A program made the position numbers and the translations under genes. Shown piece after piece: positions 17,373 through 27,009 of a DNA stretch of 64,000 nucleotides. This DNA is from Pontibacter kalidii (GTDB taxonomy: Bacteria; Bacteroidota; Bacteroidia; Cytophagales; Hymenobacteraceae). Positions within the stretch are counted from its first letter, which is position 1; each line of letters opens with the position of its first letter. The notes under the pieces are model-generated. The model was given only the letters and a program-made list of their open reading frames with translations, had not been told where the DNA came from and did not search any database. The stretch covers positions 622,501-686,500 of the forward strand of contig NZ_CP111079.1 of the NCBI RefSeq assembly GCF_026278245.1. The letters run 5' to 3'.

Positions 17373-17390
17373 ATGTTAGCGGTTGAGTTA

Positions 17391-17978
17391 TTACTTGTCG
17401 TTCTTAATTTCAATCAGCTCCAGCTTTTTGCCATTGTACAACTCTACCTTAACGAACCCTTCGTCCTTGGTAAAGTACACTTCCTTCGGGCTATCGGCGG
17501 CGGTACTGTCGGCCTTTAATACATAGGCGTTGTTGTACGTAATCTCATCCTCTCCCTCGCCTACGGTTACGGTCTGTGGCTGGTCGCTGCCTTTGATCTC
17601 CCAGGCGTTTTTGTTGGCCACGCCGATCCTCACAATCAGGGAGTCTGGTTTTTTCAGGATGTAGGTGATCAGGTAAGGCAGCTTTCTGTCCTTATCCTCG
17701 ATGATGTTCGTCACCTGCGTGTTGCGCTTATCAATGCAATCGTCGGAGACGGAGTAGCCATCGCCGGGTACACTCTGGACGTAGATGCCGGTACGCTGGT
17801 AGGTGATAGTGTCGTCTTTTTCGTTGCGGAACAGGACGTTATCGCCGGTGCCGTATACCAGCCACTGACTGTCTTCTGGAGTAGGTTCGGTAATGCTGAT
17901 GTCGCCGCAGTTTTCGCAGGAGGCCAGGGTCGCAGAGGCGAACATCAGGAGAAAGAAAGATTTTACGGTAGTCTTCAT
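17391..17978 (-). CDS. Unrecognised lipoprotein
   Basis: 195 residues. Lipoprotein signal MKTTVKSFFLLMFASATLASC with the lipobox cysteine at residue 21, followed by ENCGDISITEPTPEDSQW. The mature part is acidic and beta-rich; three further cysteines would allow one disulfide in the periplasm. I know no family for it. It is convergent with bcp and shares its terminator. An upstream gap of nearly 300 bases with another hairpin suggests single-gene transcription. Confidence 0.7.
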   Translation of the reverse strand: MKTTVKSFFLLMFASATLASCENCGDISITEPTPEDSQWLVYGTGDNVLFRNEKDDTITYQRTGIYVQSVPGDGYSVSDDCIDKRNTQVTNIIEDKDRKLPYLITYILKKPDSLIVRIGVANKNAWEIKGSDQPQTVTVGEGEDEITYNNAYVLKADSTAADSPKEVYFTKDEGFVKVELYNGKKLELIEIKNDK

Positions 17979-18173
17979 GCGGGTGTCGGAAAATAGATTT
18001 GTGTTCGTAAGTTAAGCAATAAAATTTGTTGTCTATCAGGCAGACCCCGTTTGGGTAGGTGAGGGTTGCATGGCCACCGCATTTTTTAACCATGCACCGC
18101 CTCCGGGATGTGGGGACTCCTGCCGGAGGTTAGCCTGTTTGGGCATAGGTGAACAGAAGTATAAAACGGGCAC

Positions 18174-18227
18174 AAAAAAACCGGCAGCCGGAAATAAGCA
18201 CCAACATACTTAATTTCCGGCTGCCGG
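18174..18227 (-). terminator. Hairpin terminator for the small membrane protein gene
   Basis: A 15-base perfect stem (CCGGCAGCCGGAAAT against ATTTCCGGCTGCCGG) with a run of seven A on the plus strand, which reads as a T-run on the minus strand, just past the stop codon at 18262. Confidence 0.8.
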
Positions 18228-18261
18228 CTCTTCAGCCATAAGGTATTCGCCTCTGGCGTGC

Positions 18262-18495
18262 TTACCTTTTAACAGGTATAGGCTGTGGTTTCAGCTTAGG
18301 GCGGAGCAGAAGCCAGGCAAGAGCACCGGCGATGGTACCCGTAAAGAAGGTCATGCCCGCAATCAACCAGCCGTTCAGCCCGCGTTGCCGGGCATCAAAG
18401 TACACGTAGGCCAGGATCATTCCCAGCAGTACCATGTACAGCCCAACCATCAACAGGAAAAGCATATTGGTCACATCTATCATCATCAGTTCCAT
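18262..18495 (-). CDS. Small two-helix membrane protein
   Basis: 77 residues (or 73 from the second ATG) with two hydrophobic helices, the first about residues 11-33 and the second about 42-63, split by YFDARQRGLNGWL, and a basic proline-rich tail (RPKLKPQPIPVKR). The FDARxRG...W pattern is common in small Bacteroidota inner-membrane proteins of unknown role. It has its own terminator and no operon partner. Confidence 0.65.
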   Translation of the reverse strand: MELMMIDVTNMLFLLMVGLYMVLLGMILAYVYFDARQRGLNGWLIAGMTFFTGTIAGALAWLLLRPKLKPQPIPVKR

Positions 18496-18769
18496 AACTC
18501 CATTTCTAAATTGTACACATGCAGAGGCATAGCTGCCCCTGTTATACTATGTTAAACAGGTTTGGCGATTTTATGTTTATCATTTTAAAAAGAATACTGT
18601 GGGAATGGCAAATAAATTGAGGGAAACTAATTGTACTTAGCAAGAATCAGAGATACTTTAGGATATGGCACGGAAATCATATCCTTTTTCTTTTCTCCTG
18701 CTGCTCCACACCCTGTACTATGGCTGTTAAACGTTTTGCAATAGCTGATTACTAAAGTTCCTGCTATAC

Positions 18770-20161
18770 TTATTTCCTGGGCTGATGCTGCTGTAGCTGG
18801 CGTAGCATGATCTCGGTGAGGTAGCTGCCGCTGTAGGGGCCGAAGAAGTTCATGCTGCGGGTCTCGTACTCCTTCAGGTTGTAGTACTTGTCCGGAGTGA
18901 TGTAGCCGATGTATCCGCCGTTAAAGCTCGTCACGATAGCCTGCTGCCCCTGCGCGCGTGCCTGCTGCCTGATCTGCGCCACAAACTCGCCGGAGTAGTC
19001 AGCGGGCGCGCCCAGGAAAACCACATCGCCCAGCTGCAGGCTGGTAACGTAGGCCGGGTGCTCCCCAAAGATGCTGTTGAAGAGGAACGGCGCCAGCCGG
19101 AGCCCCTTGCTGATGCGCCAGCTTGGCTCCGGCAGCTCCAGCGGTACGCGGCCATAGCCCAGGGTATACATGTAGTCGGTTTTAACGTGGAGCAGTTCCT
19201 CGCGCAGCAGCCTGGCCAGGCGATCGCCTACGTTTTCGGTGCTCTCATACGTATCGCCCTGAAAGTATACGGTGCTCTGGCTGCCCACCGCGCCCGCCGA
19301 AAACGAGGCGAAGCCCACGCGCTCCTCCAGTTCGTCCACCAGCACGCCCGGGTAGTCGCGGGAGAGGGTAGGATCGTCGGAGGGAAGGATGGTGGGGTGC
19401 GCCGAGAAAACCGACAGTATGGCCGTGCTGCCGTCCTCCCGCTCGAACTTCAGGAAGCGCAGCTCAGTGTCGCGGGTGGTATGGCGGTCCTCATAGTAGG
19501 GGTTATCCTGGTCGTCGAGCAGACGGTTTTTCACCAGGCTGGCGGCACTGGTGCTGCCGTAGCCAATTTTAGTAGGCTGCAGGTGTTGGCGGGCCAGTTT
19601 TATACTTTGCACGATCTGCTGCGCCAGCCGCTCTACCAGCTCCGCATCATACTTGCCCGACATCAGCTTGATGCCCGGCTTCTTGCCCCAGCCCCCAAAG
19701 CTGGTATGGCTGTGGGTGGCGGTAAGGTATACCTGCTCTGGCCGGAGACCCAGCTCCGGGTATACTTTCTCCAGCTCCTGCAGCACCTGCATCGGCACGA
19801 TCAGTAGATCCAATGCCACATAATAGGCTTCTGTCTTGCTGTTGCTGAAGGCAAACGTGCGCACCCAGGCCGAGTCGTGCACCTGCTCGTAGGCCATGCC
19901 CATGCGCTTGCCATAGCCTGCCAGGGGCGTGCCCACCGGTGGCGTAATATTCACCTTCGCCCAGCCCACCTGCACTGTGTCGCTGTGGGTAACGGTGGCC
20001 GGGCTCTCGCTCAGGTCGCTGATGGTTTCCTGGTAGTAGTCGGTCTGCCGGTAGGGGGTGCGGTCGAGGGGGCGCACTACGCAGGCCGTAAGCAGCAGCA
20101 GGAAGAGCAGCACATACAGGTATTTGTAGCGGCGGGAGCGTTGAAGGCTTTTCGGGTTCAT
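18770..20161 (-). CDS. Neutral/alkaline ceramidase-like lipoprotein
   Basis: 463 residues from MNPKSLQRSRRYKYL. Lipobox LLLLTAC implies a lipid-anchored periplasmic or surface protein. The N-terminal domain of neutral ceramidase is plain: VNITPPVGTPLAGYGKR, LTATHSHTSFGGWG (zinc histidines) and FSAHPTILPS. Family enzymes cleave the amide bond of ceramides, and sphingolipids are common in this phylum, which fits. The protein is shorter than the secreted bacterial ceramidases of about 650 residues and seems to lack the C-terminal Ig-like domain. The next gene upstream is the MscS channel, 71 bases away. Confidence 0.85.
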   Translation of the reverse strand: MNPKSLQRSRRYKYLYVLLFLLLLTACVVRPLDRTPYRQTDYYQETISDLSESPATVTHSDTVQVGWAKVNITPPVGTPLAGYGKRMGMAYEQVHDSAWVRTFAFSNSKTEAYYVALDLLIVPMQVLQELEKVYPELGLRPEQVYLTATHSHTSFGGWGKKPGIKLMSGKYDAELVERLAQQIVQSIKLARQHLQPTKIGYGSTSAASLVKNRLLDDQDNPYYEDRHTTRDTELRFLKFEREDGSTAILSVFSAHPTILPSDDPTLSRDYPGVLVDELEERVGFASFSAGAVGSQSTVYFQGDTYESTENVGDRLARLLREELLHVKTDYMYTLGYGRVPLELPEPSWRISKGLRLAPFLFNSIFGEHPAYVTSLQLGDVVFLGAPADYSGEFVAQIRQQARAQGQQAIVTSFNGGYIGYITPDKYYNLKEYETRSMNFFGPYSGSYLTEIMLRQLQQHQPRK

Positions 20162-20232
20162 TTCAGTATGATAACAAAACAGCAAGTGCCCAAAGGAGCA
20201 CTTGCTGCGACTGCATTTGCAAAAATCCTGCC

Positions 20233-21555
20233 TTAATTCTGCATGGCCTCCGCCACATAACCGGGCATGCGCGAGCTTGCCATGGTATTGCTTAAATGGC
20301 GCATGTCGTCGGCTGCGGGGTGCTCAAATACCTCCAGGTCAAAATACTTGACCGCTGCCAGCAAGTGGTCGAAAATATCTGCCATAATGCCCTCATAGTT
20401 GGACCAGCGCACATCGTTGGCAAACACATACAGCTCTATGGGCATGCCGGTGGTGGTGGGCTCCAACTGGCGCACCATCATCGTGAGTTCCTTGTGTACA
20501 AACTGGTTCTGCTCGATGTAGGCACTGGCATAGGCCCTGAAAGCACCCGCGTTGGTCAGGTTACGGCCGTTGATAAGCAGGCTTTTATCGATCTCGTTCT
20601 CCCGGTTGTAGGCATCTATCTGCTGCGTGCGCTCCTCCAGGTAACTTTGGATAAGCTGTATCTTGCTCAGCCGGTTGATGTCTTCCGGGGAGAGGTACTT
20701 TATGCTGGAGATCTTCAGGTGAATGGAGCGCTTGATGCGCCGCCCGCCTGTGCGCTGCATGCCGCGCCAGTTTTTGAATGAGTCGGAGATCAGGTAATAA
20801 GTCGGGATGGTGGTGATGGTCTTGTCCCAGTTCTGCACCTTCACGGTCGTCAGGTTGATCTCGATCACGTCGCCGTCAGCGCCATACTTCTCCATGGTGA
20901 TCCAATCGCCGATGCGCACCATGTCGTTGCTGGAGACCTGTATGCTGGCCACAAAGCCAAGGATGGTATCCTTAAACACGAGCAACAGTATAGCCGAGGC
21001 CGCACCCATAGCCGTGATGAAGGCCCATACTTCCTTGCCCGTCAGCAGCGAGAAGATGAGCAGGCCGCCCACAAAGTATAAAAAGATGGAGATCACCTGC
21101 AGAAAACTATCCACCGGCTTGTCGCGGAAGAGGGCGGTGCCCTTCATGTAGTCCTTTGTCGTGCGCAAGAGAGCCCGGATGACCCAGATGGAAAGCAGTA
21201 CGGTGTACACATCGGTGAGCGTCCGCAGCGGCTTTACCCAGGCTGGGAAATCAGCGAAAACTATGGGCAGCGCCTGCACCACAATAATGAGCGGAACCAC
21301 CTTGGCCAAGTGGCTGAACACGTTGTTGCGGATAAGTAAATCATCGAACTGGGAAGCCGTTCTGCTGGAGAACTTTTGCGCAGCTCCCACCATCAGCTTC
21401 TTAGAAACAGCACCGGCCGTGTACACCAGCAGGAGCACCACGGCAAACAACAGCAGCATGTTCAGGTAAACGGCTGTGGTTTCGGGCATGCCCATACTCA
21501 CAAGTTGGTTATAGGTCCAGTGGGTGAGGGAGGGGGAATGAGTTGCAGTTTCCAT
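20233..21555 (-). CDS. Mechanosensitive channel, MscS family, YbdG-like
   Basis: 440 residues from METATHSPSLTHWTYN. Five hydrophobic helices lead to the MscS pore and beta domain: FITAMGAASAILLLVFKDTILG, DMVRIGDWITM, and the segment NWRGMQRTGGRRIKRSIHL, which is typical of the YbdG branch. Such channels release solutes on osmotic downshock from the inner membrane. An earlier in-frame ATG at 21603 would add 16 residues and is less likely. It lies upstream of the ceramidase gene on the same strand. Confidence 0.9.
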   Translation of the reverse strand: METATHSPSLTHWTYNQLVSMGMPETTAVYLNMLLLFAVVLLLVYTAGAVSKKLMVGAAQKFSSRTASQFDDLLIRNNVFSHLAKVVPLIIVVQALPIVFADFPAWVKPLRTLTDVYTVLLSIWVIRALLRTTKDYMKGTALFRDKPVDSFLQVISIFLYFVGGLLIFSLLTGKEVWAFITAMGAASAILLLVFKDTILGFVASIQVSSNDMVRIGDWITMEKYGADGDVIEINLTTVKVQNWDKTITTIPTYYLISDSFKNWRGMQRTGGRRIKRSIHLKISSIKYLSPEDINRLSKIQLIQSYLEERTQQIDAYNRENEIDKSLLINGRNLTNAGAFRAYASAYIEQNQFVHKELTMMVRQLEPTTTGMPIELYVFANDVRWSNYEGIMADIFDHLLAAVKYFDLEVFEHPAADDMRHLSNTMASSRMPGYVAEAMQN

Positions 21556-21889
21556 GTTGATGGGTAAAAGGTTGAAAGATGGATTGCAGTGCAAAGGTAA
21601 CAAAAATACAGGGAGGGGAAGGCGAAAACTGTACTATAGCCGTCCGCATACCTTGGCCAGCCTGCCAGAATTTATGCTTTCCATCCCTGCCATTTCAGCA
21701 GATAATGTTTTCAGGTTTGGCAATAAGGTTTAAATTTGGCGTTTCTTAAGTCCCGGTTTATACTTTAAGGCAGGGACAAGGGCTATGGCGGCAGGAGGAG
21801 AAGGTGCAAAAGCCCTTTCAGATCAGGAGTTATACTTCCCCGCCATACCTGCCGCAGCACCAAACCAGACTATTGTCTTATACCGATAT

Positions 21890-24142
21890 ATGGAACCTAA
21901 TTTAGAACATTTACTAAAGATTGCCTCAGAGCTTTCTATCACCATCAAGCAGGTGGAGGCCACGGCAACCTTGCTGGACGAAGGGGCGACTGTTCCGTTT
22001 ATCTCCCGTTACCGCAAAGAGGCCACTGGCTCGCTCGACGAAGTACAGATCGCCTCTATCCGCGACAGAATGGAGCAGCTGCGCGAGCTCGACAAGCGCC
22101 GCGAAAGCATCCTGAAGTCTATCCGCGACCAGGAGAAGCTCACGCCGGAGCTGGAGGCGCAGATCATGGCCGCCGAAACGATGGCCGTGCTGGAGGACAT
22201 TTACCTGCCCTACAAGCCAAAACGCCGCACCCGCGCCACCATCGCCCGCGAAAAAGGACTGGAGCCGCTGGCAGAGCGCCTGTTTGCCCAGGAAAACTTT
22301 GATGTAGAAGCCGAAGCCGCCAGCTTTATCTCGGAAGAGAAAGAGGTGAAGGATGTGAACGAAGCCCTGGCCGGTGCCCGCGACATCATGGCCGAGTGGA
22401 TGAACGAGAATGCCGAGGCACGTGCTGCCATGCGCCAACTGTTCGAGAAACAGGGCATGTTCAAGAGCCGCGTGATGATGGGTAAGGAAGAGGAAGGCCA
22501 GAAGTTCAAAGATTACTTTGAGTGGGAGGAGCCGATCGAGAAAGCGCCTTCGCATCGCATCTTGGCCATGCGCCGCGGCGAAACCGAAATGGTGCTGATG
22601 CTGACGGCACAGCCCGACGACGAAGCAGCACTGGCAAAGCTAGAGAAGATGTTTGTGCAGGGCAACAACGCGGCTTCCGAGCAGGTAAAGCTGGCTGCCA
22701 GGGATTGCTACAAGCGCCTGCTCAAGCTAAGTATGGAAACCGAAGTGCGCCTGAGTTCGAAGAAGCGGGCTGATGAAGAAGCCATCCGTGTGTTTGCCGA
22801 CAACCTGCGCCAGCTGCTGTTGTCCTCGCCGCTTGGCCAGAAAACGGTGTTGGCTCTGGACCCCGGCTTCCGGACCGGTGTAAAATCGGTGGTACTGGAT
22901 AAGCAGGGCAAGCTGCTGCACAACGAGACAATTTACCCGCACACAGGGCAGCACAAGGAGCAGGAGGCCGCGCAGGCAGTGCGTTACATGGTCACGCGCT
23001 TTGAGGTGGAGGCCATTGCCATCGGCAACGGAACCGCCAGCCGCGAAACAGAGGCTTTTGTGAAGAGCCTGAAGCTGCCGGCCTCGGTGCAGGTAGTGAT
23101 GGTGAACGAGAGCGGCGCCTCTATTTACTCCGCCTCAGACGTGGCCCGTGAAGAGTTTCCCGATCAGGACGTAACCGTTCGCGGCGCTGTTTCTATTGGC
23201 CGCCGTTTGATGGACCCACTGGCTGAACTGGTGAAGATAGACCCGAAAAGTATAGGCGTAGGCCAGTACCAGCATGACGTGGACCAGTCGGCGCTGAAAC
23301 ACTCGCTGGACGACGTGGTGATGAGCTGCGTGAACGCGGTAGGCGTGGAGGTAAACACTGCCAGCAAGCAATTGCTGACCTACGTTTCCGGCCTCGGACC
23401 CGCCCTGGCGCAGAACATTGTAGAGTACCGGAACCAGAACGGACCGTTCAAAACCAGAACCGAACTGAAGAAAGTCGCCCGTTTAGGCGATAAGGCTTTT
23501 GAGCAGGCGGCAGGTTTCTTACGGATCCGCGATGCTAAAAACCCGCTGGATGCCTCGGCGGTGCACCCGGAAAGCTACCCGATCGTGGAGCAGATGGCCA
23601 AAGACCTGGGCGTTACCGTGCAGGACCTGATGCAGAAAGAGGAGCTGCGCAAGCAGATCAACCTGAAAAACTATGTTACTGAAACGGTTGGTTTGCCAAC
23701 ACTGCAGGACATCGTAAGCGAATTGGCCAAACCCGGTCGCGACCCGCGCCACACATTTGAGGCCTTCAGCTTTACCGAGGGCGTGAACGAGATCAAAGAC
23801 CTGCGCGCCGGCATGAAACTGCCAGGCATCGTGACAAACGTAGCGGCCTTCGGTGCCTTCGTGGACCTGGGCGTGCACCAGGACGGCCTCGTACACGTGA
23901 GCCATTTGTCCGACCGCTTTGTGAGCAACCCGCACGAGGTGGTGAAAGTAGGACAGAAGGTGGAAGTGACCGTGCTGGAGGTGGATGTAAACCGCAAACG
24001 CATCTCGCTAAGTATGAAAGGCGACCCCGCCGCTCCTAAGCCTGCCGGAGGTAACCGAGGCAAAGGCGGCAATAAGCGTGAGGAAGAGCCAATGAACGAC
24101 TTCCAGGCAAAGCTGGCGCAGCTAAAAGGCCGGTTTAAATAG
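21890..24142 (+). CDS. tex: Tex family RNA-binding transcription accessory protein
   Basis: 750 residues from MEPNLEHLLKIASEL; the frame extends upstream but without family similarity. Order: Tex N-terminal helices (PFISRYRKEATGSLDE), a YqgF/RuvC-like domain (VLALDPGFRTGVKSVVLD and AIAIGNGTASRETE), helix-hairpin-helix motifs (ALAQNIVEYRNQNGPF) and a C-terminal S1 domain (GIVTNVAAFGAFVDLGVHQ), then a basic GGNRGKGGNKR tail. Tex binds nucleic acid and affects transcription and translation globally. The length is normal. A terminator follows closely. Confidence 0.95.
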   Translation: MEPNLEHLLKIASELSITIKQVEATATLLDEGATVPFISRYRKEATGSLDEVQIASIRDRMEQLRELDKRRESILKSIRDQEKLTPELEAQIMAAETMAVLEDIYLPYKPKRRTRATIAREKGLEPLAERLFAQENFDVEAEAASFISEEKEVKDVNEALAGARDIMAEWMNENAEARAAMRQLFEKQGMFKSRVMMGKEEEGQKFKDYFEWEEPIEKAPSHRILAMRRGETEMVLMLTAQPDDEAALAKLEKMFVQGNNAASEQVKLAARDCYKRLLKLSMETEVRLSSKKRADEEAIRVFADNLRQLLLSSPLGQKTVLALDPGFRTGVKSVVLDKQGKLLHNETIYPHTGQHKEQEAAQAVRYMVTRFEVEAIAIGNGTASRETEAFVKSLKLPASVQVVMVNESGASIYSASDVAREEFPDQDVTVRGAVSIGRRLMDPLAELVKIDPKSIGVGQYQHDVDQSALKHSLDDVVMSCVNAVGVEVNTASKQLLTYVSGLGPALAQNIVEYRNQNGPFKTRTELKKVARLGDKAFEQAAGFLRIRDAKNPLDASAVHPESYPIVEQMAKDLGVTVQDLMQKEELRKQINLKNYVTETVGLPTLQDIVSELAKPGRDPRHTFEAFSFTEGVNEIKDLRAGMKLPGIVTNVAAFGAFVDLGVHQDGLVHVSHLSDRFVSNPHEVVKVGQKVEVTVLEVDVNRKRISLSMKGDPAAPKPAGGNRGKGGNKREEEPMNDFQAKLAQLKGRFK

Positions 24143-24170
24143 CCGCCGGTACAAGTATAAATAGGAAGGA

Positions 24171-24201
24171 AGCCCCTGCTAAAGTATAGCGGGGGCTTTT
24201 T
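24171..24201 (+). terminator. Hairpin terminator after tex
   Basis: AGCCCCTGCT pairs with AGCGGGGGCT, including a T:G wobble, around an AAAGTAT loop, followed by a T-run. Confidence 0.75.
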
Positions 24202-24427
24202 GTATGTATCTGTAGCCTACTTCCAAAGACAACAGGTTACTTCTGGGAGCACGCGTTGGTGAAGGTTTAGCGTCAGGCTCTTTTAAGCTGGATATGCGCA
24301 GTAGTTCCTCAGACGACAAAAGTATGAGGATGAGTGCCCAGATGGTATACACAAGTCTGCTACTAGTGTTTTAGGCGTTTCCCTAGCTTACCTGTTCAGC
24401 CTGTAATAGCATCTGCTTTATACTTCG

Positions 24428-24463
24428 AAGGCGGCTCCTGCACCAGCGGGAGCCGCCTTTTTT
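24428..24463 (+). terminator. Stem-loop, first of two identical copies
   Basis: AAGGCGGCTCC and GGAGCCGCCTT flank TGCACCAGC, followed by a T-run. The identical hairpin recurs at 25267-25305, after the beta-barrel gene. Here it lies between tex and the promoter of the beta-barrel gene with no gene directly before it. The rest of the gap 24202-24628 shows no gene. Confidence 0.7.
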
Positions 24464-24628
24464 ATGGCACAGGAAAGTCAGAGAAATTTTTCCTGGTTAT
24501 TACACCGCAAAGTAATTGTTCTTGCACTTTGTTTCTTTGTTGAGTCGATATGTTTCCTTATAAGTGGTTGGCTATCAACTGCAATTTTGGTGTAGCTTAA
24601 ACTTTGTTATATAGTTTATATATTATAT

Positions 24629-24658
24629 TTTGAAAAGTATATATAACTTCTATTTTTG
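24629..24658 (+). promoter_or_regulatory. Bacteroidota-type promoter of the beta-barrel gene
   Basis: TTTG (24629-24632), 18 bases, then TATTTTTG (24651-24658) match the phylum consensus in an AT-rich stretch. The predicted leader is about 30 bases to the ATG at 24695. Confidence 0.7.
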
Positions 24659-24694
24659 CACTGTAAATCAATAACAATTTAAAATTTAAAGTCT

Positions 24695-25243
24695 ATGAAA
24701 ACATTTTTACTAGCATTAGTGGCAGTGGTATTGGCTGCAGGAACAGCGTTTGCCCAGGAGCAGGGAAGTATGAAATTGGGTGCTGGGCTAGCCTATGGTA
24801 CCGAAGCCGGTTTGGATGAGAACGGAGGCGGAAAAGGCGGTGTGGGTATTTCTGTAGGTGGCGAGTATTTCTTCACGGAGAAAATTAGCGCTGCACCGAG
24901 CTTCACCTATTTCTTCAAGTCGAAGGTTGACTTTTACGGAGCAGAAATATCAGGTCAGGCCAGCACCTTAGACATTGACGGGCGGTACTATTTTGCAGGT
25001 TCCGAAACGGTATCGTTTTATGGCATGGCAGGCCTGTCTATGGCGTTTGCCAAGGTAGAGGTAGATGGCGATGAAAACTGGATGGGCTCAGAATCTGCTT
25101 CAGACAACAAGGCTGGCATAAACATCGGGGCAGGATTGGTATATCCCCTTACCGAAACGCTTGACCTTAATGCCCAAATCAAGTATAACACGCCGCTGGA
25201 GCAGATTGCTATTCAGGTAGGCATAGCATTCCCAATCAACTAA
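24695..25243 (+). CDS. Small outer-membrane beta-barrel protein (OmpX/OmpW-like)
   Basis: 182 residues. Signal peptide MKTFLLALVAVVLAAGTAFAQ, then about eight amphipathic strands of the PF13505 type (MKLGAGLAYGTEAG, VGISVGGEYFF, INIGAGLVYPLTETLDLNA). The ending IQVGIAFPIN has a penultimate hydrophobic strand as in outer-membrane barrels. The role is probably structural or in small-molecule passage; no specific ligand can be inferred. It has a strong promoter of its own and a terminator, so it is monocistronic and likely abundant. Confidence 0.82.
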   Translation: MKTFLLALVAVVLAAGTAFAQEQGSMKLGAGLAYGTEAGLDENGGGKGGVGISVGGEYFFTEKISAAPSFTYFFKSKVDFYGAEISGQASTLDIDGRYYFAGSETVSFYGMAGLSMAFAKVEVDGDENWMGSESASDNKAGINIGAGLVYPLTETLDLNAQIKYNTPLEQIAIQVGIAFPIN

Positions 25244-25266
25244 GAGCCTATAGGTTTAAAGTATAG

Positions 25267-25305
25267 AAAAGGCGGCTCCTGCACCAGCGGGAGCCGCCTT
25301 TTTTT
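25267..25305 (+). terminator. Terminator after the beta-barrel gene (second identical copy)
   Basis: GGCGGCTCC and GGAGCCGCC flank TGCACCAGC, followed by seven T. It repeats the hairpin at 24428-24463 base for base, so one copy is probably a duplication product. Confidence 0.82.
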
Positions 25306-25332
25306 GTGAAAAAAGACGTAGAGTACACACTG

Positions 25333-25764
25333 CTACAAGTCTAAAGACAGATCCGAGTCCCTGAACCAGACATAGGCATCCTCTACTTTCTCAAAGAACT
25401 GCATCTCGAACGGGAAAATATTTCTTCCCTCATCCATCATGCCCTCAAGTATAAGCTGGCTCAGTACATCCTCAGGTTCTATAATCGCCATTTTAACGAT
25501 GGCAGACTGATAGGCCAGTTGCGGCGCGTTTACCTCATTCGCCCAGATCTGATCGGCAGGTGTGACGATTCCTCCTGCTTTGTTATTTATCAGCCAGTAC
25601 TTCAACCGCCTTTCAATGGCCTCGTCTGTGGCTGTTTGCAACCCCTTGCGGTAAGTGGCTGAGGGAACCACGCCATTTGCCTGCACCACCATCAACTGTT
25701 GCTCCGGCACCATATAGATGAGTAGCTCGGGTTCGTTTAAGATCACAACACGGGGTGCAGGCAT
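25333..25764 (-). CDS. Unrecognised SpoIIAA/STAS-like small protein
   Basis: 143 residues. The pattern (ELLIYMVPEQQLMVVQANG, YRKGLQTATDEAIE, KYWLINNKAGGIVTPADQIW, ending EDAYVWFRDSD) resembles the short STAS-like proteins common in Hymenobacteraceae: a beta-alpha core with a tryptophan after a helix and a final helix with an aromatic. A distant relative with the same plan is at 46475-46915. No catalytic motif is seen; a regulatory or binding role is a guess. It is a single gene. Confidence 0.6.
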   Translation of the reverse strand: MPAPRVVILNEPELLIYMVPEQQLMVVQANGVVPSATYRKGLQTATDEAIERRLKYWLINNKAGGIVTPADQIWANEVNAPQLAYQSAIVKMAIIEPEDVLSQLILEGMMDEGRNIFPFEMQFFEKVEDAYVWFRDSDLSLDL

Positions 25765-25981
25765 AGAGCAAGTTAAATAAAAAAGCTTAATAATGCATGA
25801 TCATGCCTGGCAGCCGGTCTCTCCTAAAGTAGTAAAATATAAGCAGGGAAGTTAGGTAGGAAGGAGCGTAGCGAAGGAGGCGGAAGTATAAAATTGTATT
25901 TCTGGCAAAGTACTTGCTATTATACTACCCGCGGCGGCACCTACGTTTTAAATATAGCCGCATCATCCACAGAGCTTATAC

Positions 25982-26902
25982 ATGCCATACTTCAGAAAAA
26001 TTACGTTTGCGCTGGGGCTTATATTCGCCCCGGTACTGGGCCAAGTGGCCACGGCAGCTACGGTTGCTGCCCCTTATACTACAGTTGCTACGTCTGCTGA
26101 TACCCGCGACATCGTGCAGGAGATCATCAACGTGGTGGGCCTGAAAGCCCGCTTCGAGCTGCAGGCTGCCGACATTGACAACGCCGCTGCCGTGGTCTAC
26201 AACGGCAAGCGCTATATTCTCTACAACGAGCGGTTCCTGGATGCCATCAACAACGCCGTGCATACCGACTGGGCCGGTGTAAGTATACTTGCCCACGAGA
26301 TTGGCCACCATCTGAACGGCCATACCCTGAGTCGCAGCGGCAGCAACCCGGCCGATGAACTGGAGGCCGATGAATTCTCCGGTTTTGTGCTGCGCAAAAT
26401 GGGGGCAAGTATGGCAGAGGCGCAGGCGGCCATCAACCTGCTGTCGGAGGAGGAGAACTCGCGCTCGCACCCGGGGCGCAGCTACCGGCTGGCGGCTATC
26501 AGCAAAGGCTGGCGCAGTGCCAACGAGCAGTTGCTGGCCAGCGCCAGCGGCCCGCAGCCTGACCAGCGTGCCATAGAGCCAGTGCGCAGGCAGCCGCGCA
26601 TGGCTCAGCAGGAGCCGCAGCAACAGCGTGCAGCCGCCGCCCAGACGGCCTCCCTCAACAGCCGCATGGTGCTCTCCAAGGTGGTGTTCAGCCAGGCGCC
26701 GCGCGAGCAGTTCTACCTTACCTCACGCCTGCACCTGGTGCACCTCACCAAAGACGGGCCAAGAGTAATCGGCAAGCTTGCCAAAACCGGCAACCCCGAT
26801 TACCCTTATTACTTCGAGAGTGAGTACCTTAAAACTGTCTTCATCACAGATGAAGGCATCCTGGTAAACAGGCAGGGGCAACAGGTAGGGCATCTGTCTT
26901 AA
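25982..26902 (+). CDS. M48-like zinc metallopeptidase, secreted
   Basis: 306 residues. A signal peptide (about residues 1-25, ending GQVATAA) precedes a small zincin domain: HEIGHHLNGH near residue 103 supplies two zinc histidines and the catalytic glutamate, and ELEADEFSG about 20 residues on gives the third ligand. A Gln/Arg-rich linker (about 185-220) joins a C-terminal domain with HLVHLTKDGPRVIGKL. The catalytic domain is shorter than in BepA or HtpX. It probably acts in the periplasm or outside on proteins; the target is unknown. Confidence 0.8.
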   Translation: MPYFRKITFALGLIFAPVLGQVATAATVAAPYTTVATSADTRDIVQEIINVVGLKARFELQAADIDNAAAVVYNGKRYILYNERFLDAINNAVHTDWAGVSILAHEIGHHLNGHTLSRSGSNPADELEADEFSGFVLRKMGASMAEAQAAINLLSEEENSRSHPGRSYRLAAISKGWRSANEQLLASASGPQPDQRAIEPVRRQPRMAQQEPQQQRAAAAQTASLNSRMVLSKVVFSQAPREQFYLTSRLHLVHLTKDGPRVIGKLAKTGNPDYPYYFESEYLKTVFITDEGILVNRQGQQVGHLS

Positions 26903-26922
26903 CCCTGTGTTCCCGCAGGCAG

Positions 26923-26955
26923 AAAGGCCACATCGTTACAGGCGATGTGGCCTTT
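26923..26955 (+). terminator. Hairpin terminator after the M48-like gene
   Basis: A 13-base perfect stem, AAAGGCCACATCG against CGATGTGGCCTTT, with a seven-base loop. Confidence 0.75.
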
Positions 26956-27009
26956 ATACTTCGGAATTTAATATATTGCAGCAGTAATATGCCCTAAACC
27001 CCCTGAACT

